Positions 6,177 through 13,183 of a stretch of DNA of 16,423 bases are shown in pieces. The position numbers and the translations under genes were made by a program. Each line of letters starts with the position of its first letter. Position 1 is the first letter of the stretch. The stretch is from a bacterium (GTDB lineage: Bacteria; Patescibacteriota; Gracilibacteria; JAUYGZ01). Under the pieces are notes generated by a model. It saw nothing but the letters and a program-made list of their open reading frames with translations, was not told the DNA's origin and ran no database searches. Location of the stretch: contig JAUYKR010000124.1 of assembly GCA_030699855.1 (NCBI GenBank), positions 1 to 16,423 of the forward strand. The letters are read 5' to 3'.

Positions 6177-7205
6177 TCAACTTATTTGTTCGTATAGGGA
6201 ACAGAAAAGTTGATCAATTTTGAGTTGAAAGAGGTCTTCCCTTCCGGAAGTAAACGGGACCTTGCCGGTCTTCACCAGTCGGTCGATTTCGGCCAACTGG
6301 TGATAAGCACTTTTGAGCTGGGCTAAAGAAAACCTCTGAGCCTGCTGAACATACAAGCCCACTTGAAAAGGAGCGAATTTCATTCGCCGCTGAATCACTC
6401 CCCTGTCCTGACCCGCGTCGAGGAGAACTCGACACTGGAGGAGCAGGCGAAACTGACGCACGATCATGAAGAACGTCATGGGCAGGGCTTCGCCGCTGCG
6501 AAGCAACTGGGAAAAACTTCTCAAAACCTCTCCCAGTGATGCTCGTCCGATCAAATCCAGGGCAACAAATATCTTGGCCTCCGGACTGGAAACCACCAGC
6601 TGTTCAACATCCGAGCTCGTGATACTGGAATTTCCTAGGAGGGCTAATTTTTCCAGCTCCCCTGCCAAACGGCTCGGGTCATCGCTGCAGGCAAAGAGCA
6701 GGAGGTCTAGCGCCCTGCTGTCAATGGTCTTACCCTGCTGCTTGAGTCGACTGCTCGCCCAGGTCTTGAGCTGAGCTCCTTTCAGGACCTCAAACGGCTC
6801 TACCTGAGCCTCTTTGGCCAGAAATTTGTACAATCGGGTGCGCTTATCGGGCTTGGGGCTGACAAAAATAACCAGTGCGGACTCCGGCAGGTCTTCCAAA
6901 ACTTTTTGCAGTCCATCAGTATCGAGTCCTGTCTTGGCGTCATCCGGTTCAGATGAATCTGGCTGATCTTGCCTGCCGGCAGGTACTGGAGCAGGCAGGT
7001 TATGGATGATGGTCATGCGCCGCTCGGCCAGAAATGGCTGGCTCTCCAGAGCGGTGAGCACACGAGGCATATCGGACTCCTTCACCGCCTCGAAAACCTC
7101 CAGATTGGTGTCACTATGTTTTTTCACAAACTCCCGCCTCCAATGCCGGAGTTTATCCTGAAGCGCTTGCGCGTTGGGGCCGGTGAAGAGAAAGAGGTTC
7201 TTCAT
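6177..7205 (-). CDS. holA: DNA polymerase III subunit delta
   Basis: This is a 342-residue protein, normal for HolA, the clamp-loader subunit that opens the sliding clamp. Recognisable features: an N-terminal FLFTGPNAQALQDKLRHWR; the acidic linker and VIFVSPKPDKRTRLYKFL of the AAA+-like domain (PD.R..lyK); DPSRLAGELEKLALL; ITSSDVEQLV; and the C-terminal helical collar with SQLLRSGEALPMTFFMIVRQFRLLLQ and LAEIDRLVKTGK. There is no Walker A motif, as expected for delta. Near residues 70-80 the linker PAPVPAGRQ is encoded by a perfect 12-bp palindrome plus a flanking partial copy (6971-7000), which looks like an in-frame insertion. It follows tRNA-Ser and its structured trailer. Ends in TGA. Confidence 0.93.
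   Translation of the reverse strand: MKNLFLFTGPNAQALQDKLRHWRREFVKKHSDTNLEVFEAVKESDMPRVLTALESQPFLAERRMTIIHNLPAPVPAGRQDQPDSSEPDDAKTGLDTDGLQKVLEDLPESALVIFVSPKPDKRTRLYKFLAKEAQVEPFEVLKGAQLKTWASSRLKQQGKTIDSRALDLLLFACSDDPSRLAGELEKLALLGNSSITSSDVEQLVVSSPEAKIFVALDLIGRASLGEVLRSFSQLLRSGEALPMTFFMIVRQFRLLLQCRVLLDAGQDRGVIQRRMKFAPFQVGLYVQQAQRFSLAQLKSAYHQLAEIDRLVKTGKVPFTSGREDLFQLKIDQLFCSLYEQIS
6971..7000. repeat. Palindromic insertion inside holA
   Basis: CCTGCCGGCAGG (6972-6983) is a perfect 12-bp palindrome. GCCTGC at 6971-6976 can also pair with GCAGGC at 6991-6996, giving two competing stems. It encodes the PVPAGRQ part of the variable HolA linker without breaking the frame. Confidence 0.65.
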
Positions 7206-7225
7206 ACGGGGTCAAAGTGACTGGC

Positions 7226-7264
7226 CCGCCATGAGCGAGTCCGAGAGGACGAGCCGGATGGCGG
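7226..7264. repeat. GC-rich double hairpin across the 3' end of tRNA-Ser
   Basis: The outer arms CCGCCAT (7226-7232) and ATGGCGG (7258-7264) are perfect complements. Inside lies GTCC-GAGA-GGAC (7239-7250). The outer arm includes the encoded CCA end of tRNA-Ser, so in the precursor RNA the trailer would pair with the tRNA 3' end. No T tract follows, so a simple terminator is unlikely. Confidence 0.6.
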
Positions 7265-7351
7265 AAGGGGAGGGATTCGAACCCTCGCGGGACCGTTAGG
7301 CCCCCTACAGCTTTAGCAAAGCCGCCTCTTCAGCCACTTGAGTACCCTTCC
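7259..7351 (-). tRNA. tRNA-Ser(GCT), CCA encoded
   Basis: This is a 93-nt class II tRNA. Acceptor GGAAGGG pairs with CCCTTCC, followed by discriminator G and encoded CCA (7259-7261). D arm CTC...GAG; anticodon arm CGGCT-TTGCTAA-AGCTG gives anticodon GCT for AGC/AGU codons. A long variable arm (GGGGCC-TAAC-GGTCCC) is typical of serine tRNAs. The T arm is GAGGG-TTCGAAT-CCCTC. It has a strong dedicated promoter and lies 53 bp before holA. Confidence 0.95.
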
Positions 7352-7364
7352 GCGACTGAGCCCC

Positions 7365-7393
7365 AGTATAGGAACTCCGTCGGGGGCTGTCTA
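7365..7393 (-). promoter_or_regulatory. tRNA-Ser promoter
   Basis: On the minus strand TAGACA (7388-7393), a 17-bp spacer and TATACT (7365-7370) match the vegetative consensus at 5 of 6 positions each. Transcription should begin near 7358, seven bases before the mature tRNA 5' end. AGCCCC (7359-7364) and GGGGCT (7383-7388) form an inverted repeat bracketing the spacer and -10. Confidence 0.75.
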
Positions 7394-7404
7394 GGAAAAG
7401 CTAT

Positions 7405-7521
7405 GCGATGCGGAAGGGGATGCTATTTTTTCGCTGCGGAACCTTCCGTATCTTTTTTCTGTTTATGTGTCCGCTTACTTTAATGTCCTCGCTTCAAAAA
7501 TAGCATCCCCTTCCGCATCGC
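7405..7521 (-). repeat. Structured hairpin element, copy 2 (117 bp, perfect 26-bp arms)
   Basis: Arms 7405-7430 and 7496-7521 are exact reverse complements over 26 bp. They enclose a 65-bp core with the same two conserved blocks as the element at 3281-3399 (7431-7456 and 7474-7495) and a different middle. The conserved block GCGGAA-CC-TTCCGT is itself a small hairpin, and its loop differs between copies (CC here, TT in copy 1). It lies between the divergent tRNA-Ser and ATPase transcription units, 11 bp from the tRNA -35 box. I assign the minus strand to match copy 1, where G-T pairs favour it. Confidence 0.85.
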
Positions 7522-7650
7522 CGGGAAAATGTATAAAACCACTCTCACCGATCCAAAATACCCCAGCAGTTTACGAATACCTGATCTGATTGAGAAATCA
7601 GCCTTTTCCTGCTAAAATGAGGGGAAGATCTTGTTATACTGGCACCGATT
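7522..7650 (+). promoter_or_regulatory. ATPase upstream region with extended -10 promoter and small hairpin
   Basis: TGTTATACT at 7632-7640 is an extended -10 site without a good -35. Transcription would start near 7647, only a few bases before the GTG at 7651, so the message may be nearly leaderless. Upstream, CTGATT-GAGA-AATCAG (7586-7601) is a perfect 6-bp stem with a GNRA tetraloop, of unknown role. I see no gene in this stretch. Confidence 0.5.
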
Positions 7651-10281
7651 GTGCCCTTACCCGCGACTGCCGTGATTCACTTCCTTTCCACCGTAGCCTC
7701 CTGGTTTTCCATCGCCCAGCATCCGATTATTGCTACCGTTTTGTGGATAGCCGTAGCGGCAGGCCTGGTCATTCTGATAGCCCATCTGATCGAGTGGCAC
7801 TACAACGCCAAGCGCTCACTGGATATGATTTTTCTGAAAGTCACGGTGCCGAAAAAAGAAGGAAAGGATGAAAAGGAGGCGGAAGGCGAGCAGTTCGGCA
7901 CTTCGAAGGACTACACCAAGCAGATCGGCATCATGACCCAGTGTCTGGAGGCGCTTCACACCACTTCTTCCGAGTGGTTTTGGTATCGTTTTATCGCCGG
8001 TCAGGACTTTTTCTCGTTCGAAATCGTCGCCACCGAAGGGCAGATTCATTTCTACATGGTGGTCCCCTACTCGCTCAAGCGAAGTTTTCAGAAGACCATC
8101 TCTTCTTTTTATAACGACGCTTTGATCGAGGAAGTGGAGGAATACAACCTCTTCAAGCCCGGCTGCAAGGCCTTCGGCCGCTATATGAAGCAGCGCAAGC
8201 ACTACTGCTATCCCATCAAGACCTATGCCCACATCCACGCCGAACCCATGAACGCGCTGCTCAACTCTATGTCCAAGTTGGGCAAAGACGATTCCGCCGC
8301 CATTCAGATCGTCATCCGCCCCCGCGATGACGGCTGGCAGGAGAAGAGCAAGAAAATGGGCGAAGAGATTTTTATGAACAAAAAGCCGGGAAGCTTCCTG
8401 TCCAAGTTTAATCCGATCAACTGGTTTAAAATCTTCTTTAAAATTTTTGCGGTCGGCACCGATGACAACCTGTCTGAAAACTTTGACAGCAATACCGGCT
8501 CTACCCGCACCACCCCGCAAACGGATGAAATGGTGAAGTCGATCGGAGAAAAAGCCTCTTATACCGGTTGGGACTCGGTGATCCGCGTCGTCGCCACCTC
8601 CAAGAGCGCCAGCCACGCCCGGGACATCGTGGAAGTAATCCGCAATGCTTTCGGGCAATTCGACTCGCCCTATTTGAACGCCTTTGAAAGGGTGCGCTAT
8701 TTCTCCCTGAAATTTCTTCTCATCAACTTCATTTATCGCTCGCTGTGGCGTAACTGGACCCAGCGCCTCAGCTTCCGGAAGATGGTGCTGAGTTCGGATG
8801 AAATCGCCACCATGTGGCACGTGCCGGCGGCCAAGTACAACGACGTTCCCAATGTGGCCTGGCAGCGCTTCAAGATCACCGGACCGCCCGATAATCTTCC
8901 CCACGAAGGCGACATCATGCTGGGCTACAACCTGCATCGCGGCGAAAGAGCAGACGTGTGGATGCAACAAGACGACCGCTTTCGCCATCTGTACCTGATT
9001 GGACAAACCGGTACCGGTAAGTCGGTCTTTTTGGAACAGCTCATCAAGCAGGACATCCGCAACGGTAAAGGCATTTGCGTGGTCGATCCCCACGGAGATC
9101 TGGTGGAAGCGGCGCTCAGCTGGGTTCCCCGCGAACGGGCCGACGACGTCATTGTCTTTGATCCGGCCGACACCGAGCGGCCAATGGGGGTCAACATGCT
9201 GGAGGCGGACACGCCGGAGGAACGAGACTTCGTGGCTTTGGAAGCCATGAACATGATGGTTGGCATGTTTGGAAACGAGGTCTTCGGCCCCCGTATTCAG
9301 GACTACTTCCGCAACGGTTGTCTAACCCTGATGGAGGATCCCGGCGGCGGAGCGCTCACCGATATTGTCCGCCTGTTTACGGATGAACCCTGGCAGCAGG
9401 AAAAAGTGAAGCATATTAAAAATCCGATCGTGAAGAGCTTCTGGGTCAATCAGATGGCTCAGACCGGCGAGCGAGAAAAGAAGGAAATGATCCCCTACTT
9501 CGCCGCCAAGTTTGGTTGTTTCATCACCAATAGTTTGATGAGAAACATCATCGGTCAGACGAAGTCCGCCTTCCGATTCGACGATGTGATGGACAGTGGC
9601 AAAATTCTGCTCGTGAAGCTGGCCAAGGGTCTGGTGGGAGACATCAACTCCAACCTGCTCGGCATGATCTTTGTGAACAAGATTCAAGTGGCGGCGATGA
9701 AACGCCAGCGCATCGCCGACAAGACCCAAAGAAAGCCATTCTTCCTGTACGTGGACGAGTTTCAGAACTTCATCACCGACAGTTTTGAGTCGATCCTCTC
9801 GGAGGCGAGAAAGTATAAGCTGGGCCTGATCATCGGCCACCAATACATCGATCAGTTAATCAAGGGCGGAGCCGGAAAAGGCGGCGGCGAATCGGAAAAG
9901 GTAAAAAACGCCGTCTTCGGCAACGTGGGCACCATGCTGAACTTCAAGATCGGCGCCAAGGACGCCGAATATATCGCCAAGGAAATGGGGCCGGTCTTCA
10001 CGGAAACCGATGTCATCAACCTGGAGGGCTTTAACACCTGTATCAAGCTCAACATCAACAATCAGATCAGCCGGCCCTTTAGCATGAAGACGGTGAAGTG
10101 GTGGGAGGAAACACCGGAAGACAAGCCGGACAAAGAAGTGGCGGAAGCGCTGATCCAGCTGTCGCGCCTGAAGTATGGCCGCGAAAAAGAATTCGTCAGT
10201 CGCGAAGTTATCCGCCGCATCGGCGCCAATGTCGATTCAGCGAAGGACAGCGGTCCGGCCAGTAATCCCCTGGGAATTTAG
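7651..10281 (+). CDS. Membrane-anchored VirD4/HerA-like AAA+ ATPase (type IV secretion DNA-binding domain)
   Basis: This is an 876-residue protein. A membrane helix lies at about 26-48, followed by a cytosolic domain of about 380 residues and then the motor. Walker A GQTGTGKS is at 451-458. A CVVDPHGDLVEAAL block follows at about 476-488, and FFLYVDEFQNF carries Walker B with the catalytic Glu at about 703. The GHQYID motif after it is typical of the coupling-protein/HerA group. Family members pump DNA or protein across membranes. Here it stands alone, with no VirB4, VirB6 or relaxase neighbour. GTG at 7651 gives the longest frame; GTG at 7672 is an alternative. Its TAG overlaps the stop of the convergent lipoprotein gene. 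Family certain, substrate unknown. Confidence 0.88.
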   Translation: MPLPATAVIHFLSTVASWFSIAQHPIIATVLWIAVAAGLVILIAHLIEWHYNAKRSLDMIFLKVTVPKKEGKDEKEAEGEQFGTSKDYTKQIGIMTQCLEALHTTSSEWFWYRFIAGQDFFSFEIVATEGQIHFYMVVPYSLKRSFQKTISSFYNDALIEEVEEYNLFKPGCKAFGRYMKQRKHYCYPIKTYAHIHAEPMNALLNSMSKLGKDDSAAIQIVIRPRDDGWQEKSKKMGEEIFMNKKPGSFLSKFNPINWFKIFFKIFAVGTDDNLSENFDSNTGSTRTTPQTDEMVKSIGEKASYTGWDSVIRVVATSKSASHARDIVEVIRNAFGQFDSPYLNAFERVRYFSLKFLLINFIYRSLWRNWTQRLSFRKMVLSSDEIATMWHVPAAKYNDVPNVAWQRFKITGPPDNLPHEGDIMLGYNLHRGERADVWMQQDDRFRHLYLIGQTGTGKSVFLEQLIKQDIRNGKGICVVDPHGDLVEAALSWVPRERADDVIVFDPADTERPMGVNMLEADTPEERDFVALEAMNMMVGMFGNEVFGPRIQDYFRNGCLTLMEDPGGGALTDIVRLFTDEPWQQEKVKHIKNPIVKSFWVNQMAQTGEREKKEMIPYFAAKFGCFITNSLMRNIIGQTKSAFRFDDVMDSGKILLVKLAKGLVGDINSNLLGMIFVNKIQVAAMKRQRIADKTQRKPFFLYVDEFQNFITDSFESILSEARKYKLGLIIGHQYIDQLIKGGAGKGGGESEKVKNAVFGNVGTMLNFKIGAKDAEYIAKEMGPVFTETDVINLEGFNTCIKLNINNQISRPFSMKTVKWWEETPEDKPDKEVAEALIQLSRLKYGREKEFVSREVIRRIGANVDSAKDSGPASNPLGI

Positions 10282-10613
10282 AGCTCACAGCTCGACAGTT
10301 CGGCCAACTCGCTCATGCTGGTCTCACCAACATGCCTTTCGCCGTTGATGATCCAGGTAGGATAGTTGGTAATGCCAGCGGCTTCACAGGCCTGGGGGTC
10401 CTTCCGGCACTCGACATAATTGATGAGATCAAAGGAACCCATGAAAGCCTTTTTTTGAGCCAGGCAGTGCGGACAGGTGTCAGCTCCATACATCTTCACG
10501 TCTTTGTCGGTCAGGCACTGAGCCAGCTTGTCATACTGTCCCGGTTCGCGGGTACCGCAGGCGGTAAGGGTGCCGAGCACGAAGAGCAGCGCAAAAAGTT
10601 TTTTCATGTTCAT
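10278..10613 (-). CDS. Lipoprotein with VKOR-type thioredoxin-like domain
   Basis: This is a 111-residue protein. Residues 1-19 are a lipoprotein signal peptide with lipobox LTAC (Cys19), so it should be anchored outside the cytoplasmic membrane. A thioredoxin fold follows, with active-site motif CPHC (Cys47, Cys50), the YVEC stretch (Cys69), Cys76, cis-Pro85 in YPTWIINGERHVG, and a closing SELAELSSC. This pattern is that of the thioredoxin domain often fused to bacterial vitamin K epoxide reductase (VKOR), which forms disulfides in exported proteins. No VKOR membrane domain is encoded here. Start ATG at 10613, or MKK at 10607. The stop overlaps that of the convergent ATPase gene (10278-10281). 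Confidence 0.85.
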   Translation of the reverse strand: MNMKKLFALLFVLGTLTACGTREPGQYDKLAQCLTDKDVKMYGADTCPHCLAQKKAFMGSFDLINYVECRKDPQACEAAGITNYPTWIINGERHVGETSMSELAELSSCEL

Positions 10614-10672
10614 AAAGGAAAATAATACCGATTCACCGTAGCAAAAAATATGACAGGGGCAAAGGGCAAGTG

Positions 10673-10745
10673 TAATGCCGCTTAGCGTTGGAAATAACAG
10701 AGGCCCAAGAAATAATTTTTTACAAGGCGAACGGCAGCGGCATTA
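10673..10745. repeat. 73-bp inverted repeat between lipoprotein gene and prfA
   Basis: Perfect 9-bp arms TAATGCCGC (10673-10681) and GCGGCATTA (10737-10745) enclose 55 bp. A few more pairs inside (GC-GTT with AAC-g-GC) extend the stem with bulges. It fills most of the 206-bp gap between divergent genes and does not share the conserved blocks of the 117-119 bp elements. It may be a regulatory or mobile palindrome; function unknown. Confidence 0.55.
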
Positions 10746-10790
10746 TACCCTAAGTTGAGCAAACAGTTTTATGTTATTTTGAAAGCGAAA

Positions 10791-10799
10791 TGGTATAAG
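10791..10799 (+). promoter_or_regulatory. Extended -10 promoter of prfA
   Basis: TGGTATAAG combines the TGn extension with a 5-of-6 -10 hexamer, 21 bp before the prfA ATG. No good -35 is seen at 16-18 bp. The expected start near 10806 leaves a leader of about 14 nt without a Shine-Dalgarno sequence. Confidence 0.5.
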
Positions 10800-10819
10800 A
10801 TCCTCACGATTCTTCATTT

Positions 10820-11887
10820 ATGCTCGACAAGCTCCAACATATCATCCGCGAATTTGCGGATATCGACCAGGAACTGATGAAGCCGGAAGCCGCTTCCGAT
10901 CAAAAAAAGTACGTCAGTCTCAATAAGCGACGCGCCCATCTGGAGCCGATCGTAGATTTAGCAAAGCAGTACGAGCAGTGCCTGAAGACCCTTGCCGACA
11001 GCCAAAGCATGATCGACGGCGAGAAGGATGAAGAACTGGTTGATATGGCGAAAGAAGAGCTGCGCAGGGCGAAAGATGATAAAGAAAAGCTGGAAGAACA
11101 GATCAAGGTAGCGCTCTTGCCGAAGGATCCCAATGATGAGAAAAACGTGATCATCGAAGTTCGCGCCGGCACGGGCGGAGAGGAAGCCTCGCTGTTCGCC
11201 AGCGAGATCATGCGCATGCTGATGCGCTTCGCTGAAAAGAAGAACTTCAAAGTCGAGCTGATGAACAAGAATGAGTCGGACACGGGCGGGATCAAGGAGG
11301 CCTCCTTTCGCGTCGTCGGCGACGGGGCCTACTCGATTTTTAAGTACGAATCAGGAACCCACCGGGTCCAGCGGGTTCCGGTCACAGAAAACCAGGGCAG
11401 GATCCACACCAGCGCCATCACCGTGGCGGTCCTGCCGGAGGCGGAGGAGATGGATCTGAAAATCAAAGCGGAGGATTTGCGCATCGACGTCTTCCGTTCC
11501 GGCGGCAGTGGCGGCCAGAGCGTGAACACCACCGACAGCGCCGTGCGCATTACCCATCTGCCCACCGGCACGGTGGTGAGCTGCCAGGACGAAAAGTCGC
11601 AATTGAAGAACAAGGCCAAAGCCATGAAAATTCTGGTTTCCCGCGTCGTGGCGGAGGAAGAAGCCAGACTGGCCAAAGAGCGCGGCGAGCAGCGCCTGGC
11701 CCAGATCGGTTCCGGCGACCGCAGCGAGAAAATTAGAACCTACAATTACCCTCAGGATCGCATCACCGATCACCGGATCAAGAAAAGCTGGTCCAACCTG
11801 CCCGCGATTCTGGACGGAGACCTGGATGACGTCGTCAGCAGCCTGATGGTGGAGGATCAGGCCAACAAATTGGCATCAGCACAGTAA
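10820..11887 (+). CDS. prfA: Peptide chain release factor 1
   Basis: This is a 355-residue class I release factor that ends translation at UAA and UAG. The GGQ motif that triggers peptide release is at 231-233, within GGSGGQSVN. The recognition tripeptide is PVT in HRVQRVPVTENQGRIHTSA, the RF1-type P-x-T rather than the RF2-type SPF. The tail QIGSGDRSEKIRTYNYPQDRITDHR is also typical. N-terminal helices (residues 1-100) are complete, so it is full length and not the short PrfH or ArfB type. Genes in the window end with both TAG and TGA, so an RF2 must exist elsewhere. Followed by a separate promoter for rpsA. Confidence 0.96.
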   Translation: MLDKLQHIIREFADIDQELMKPEAASDQKKYVSLNKRRAHLEPIVDLAKQYEQCLKTLADSQSMIDGEKDEELVDMAKEELRRAKDDKEKLEEQIKVALLPKDPNDEKNVIIEVRAGTGGEEASLFASEIMRMLMRFAEKKNFKVELMNKNESDTGGIKEASFRVVGDGAYSIFKYESGTHRVQRVPVTENQGRIHTSAITVAVLPEAEEMDLKIKAEDLRIDVFRSGGSGGQSVNTTDSAVRITHLPTGTVVSCQDEKSQLKNKAKAMKILVSRVVAEEEARLAKERGEQRLAQIGSGDRSEKIRTYNYPQDRITDHRIKKSWSNLPAILDGDLDDVVSSLMVEDQANKLASAQ

Positions 11888-11895
11888 AAATACCC

Positions 11896-11923
11896 TTTAC
11901 AGGGCAGCGCGACTCAGTATACT
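11896..11923 (+). promoter_or_regulatory. rpsA promoter
   Basis: TTTACA (11896-11901), a 16-bp spacer and TATACT (11918-11923) match consensus at 5 of 6 positions each. It begins 9 bp after the prfA stop. The -10 is the centre of a perfect 12-bp palindrome TCAGTATACTGA (11914-11925), a possible operator. Confidence 0.65.
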
Positions 11924-11925
11924 GA

Positions 11926-12027
11926 CTGAGCTTCCCTCCACTTCGGAATCCCTTTAACGCGATCAGGGTCCGGGGCAAGGAAGCCTTAGATATTTTCTTT
12001 ATGATCGCGCGAAACTCTTTTTTATGA
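11926..12027 (+). promoter_or_regulatory. Structured rpsA leader with 8-codon upstream ORF
   Basis: A stem pairs 11926-11935 with 11979-11989 (one bulge, one G-T) and encloses a smaller CCCT/AGGG stem. An ATG at 12001 opens MIARNSFL and stops at TGA 12025-12027, overlapping the rpsA ATG as ATGA. There is no Shine-Dalgarno sequence. Known S1 autoregulation also uses a structured leader without a strong Shine-Dalgarno, so a similar role is plausible but untested. Confidence 0.4.
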
Positions 12028-13175
12028 GTACTGTTATGGATCAGGCCGTTCTGGCCGCCCAAACCAACCCCTTTCCCAAGCCGGGGGATCTTGTTAAAGG
12101 TATCGTCCTGCACAAGGCCAAGAATAAGTGCCTGGTGGATCTCTGCGACGGTCAGGCCGTCGGTATCATCAGCGGCAAGGAGACCAACGACAGCATTAAT
12201 ACGTTTAAGGGGATTCAGGAGGGAGATACGATCAGTTCCGTCGTTGTCGAAGACGAAAATGATGAGGGATTCTTTGTCCTTTCAATTCGAAAGGCGGCCC
12301 AAAACACCGCCTGGGATCGCTTCGACGAGATGTCGAAGAGCGGAGAGGTCTTTTCCGTCAAGGCGGAGGAAGCCAACAAAGGCGGATTACTGCTCGAAAT
12401 CGATTCCATCAAGGGCTTTCTGCCGGTGTCTCAGCTGGCTCCCCTGCACTATCCGCGTGTGAACGAAGCCAATTCTCAGGAAATCCTACGACGCCTCCAG
12501 AGGCTGATCGGCATTAAGTTTAATGTGAAAATCATCGCCATCGACCGCGAAGCCGGCAAGCTCATTTTGTCCGAGCGAGCCGCCGAAGAAGGCGAGCGAG
12601 GCAAGCGCCTGCAAAAACTCAAGGTCGGTGACTCCGTCACCGGCAAGATCTCCGGCATCGTCAAATTCGGTCTGTTCGTGGCCTTCGACGGCCTGGAGGG
12701 TCTGGTTCACATTTCAGAGATCGCCTGGGGCCACGTCCGCAATCCGGCTGACTATGGCAAGCTCGGCGATGAGGTGAAGGTTCAAGTCATCGGCCTGGAA
12801 GGAGAAAAAATCTCTTTGTCCATGAAGCGCCTGCAAGAAGACCCCTGGGTCGACGCCGCCAAGAAGTATGAGGTGGGACAAAAGGTAAAAGGCAAGATCA
12901 ATCGACTAACCTCCTTTGGCGCCTTTGTGACTTTGGAAAAGGATATCAACGGACTGATTCACCTGTCGGAGATCTCACATGAAAAAATTGAAAACATCGA
13001 CAAGCACCTGAAGGTGGGAGAAGAAATCGAAGCTCAGATCATCAACGTCGATCTGGACGATCACCGCATCGGGATGTCCATCAAGTCTTTGACGGCTCCT
13101 CCGCCGGAGGTCAGCTACCAGGCCATGGCCTCGGGAGCGGAACCGGCAGCCGACTCGGAGCCGACAACCGTTTAG
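12024..13175 (+). CDS. rpsA: 30S ribosomal protein S1 (four S1 domains)
   Basis: This is a 383-residue protein with four tandem OB-fold S1 domains: about 20-91, 108-188 (more diverged), 199-268 and 285-355. The last two carry the typical FGLFVAFDGLEGLVHISEI and FGAFVTLEKDINGLIHLSEIS strands. S1 binds single-stranded mRNA and helps start translation on structured or Shine-Dalgarno-poor messages, which fits the near absence of such sites in this window. Four domains rather than the six of E. coli is the short form. The C-terminal tail is unstructured and Pro/Ala/Glu-rich. It has its own promoter and a 95-nt leader, and ends 8 bp before the epimerase gene. Confidence 0.93.
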   Translation: MSTVMDQAVLAAQTNPFPKPGDLVKGIVLHKAKNKCLVDLCDGQAVGIISGKETNDSINTFKGIQEGDTISSVVVEDENDEGFFVLSIRKAAQNTAWDRFDEMSKSGEVFSVKAEEANKGGLLLEIDSIKGFLPVSQLAPLHYPRVNEANSQEILRRLQRLIGIKFNVKIIAIDREAGKLILSERAAEEGERGKRLQKLKVGDSVTGKISGIVKFGLFVAFDGLEGLVHISEIAWGHVRNPADYGKLGDEVKVQVIGLEGEKISLSMKRLQEDPWVDAAKKYEVGQKVKGKINRLTSFGAFVTLEKDINGLIHLSEISHEKIENIDKHLKVGEEIEAQIINVDLDDHRIGMSIKSLTAPPPEVSYQAMASGAEPAADSEPTTV

Positions 13176-13183
13176 GAACCTTC

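Noticed and set aside
7405..7521. Hairpin element as an integron attC site or a CRISPR repeat.
   Set aside because: attC sites keep conserved ends and variable centres, the reverse of this pattern, and no integrase is near; there is no regular repeat-spacer spacing, as only two copies lie 4 kb apart.
7405..7521. Hairpin element as a retron msr-msd.
   Set aside because: No reverse transcriptase gene is present anywhere in the window.
7816..9093. Minus-strand open frame of 425 codons opposite the ATPase gene.
   Set aside because: The plus-strand ATPase has unmistakable Walker motifs throughout; the antisense frame has no family motif and is a by-product of GC-rich codon third positions.
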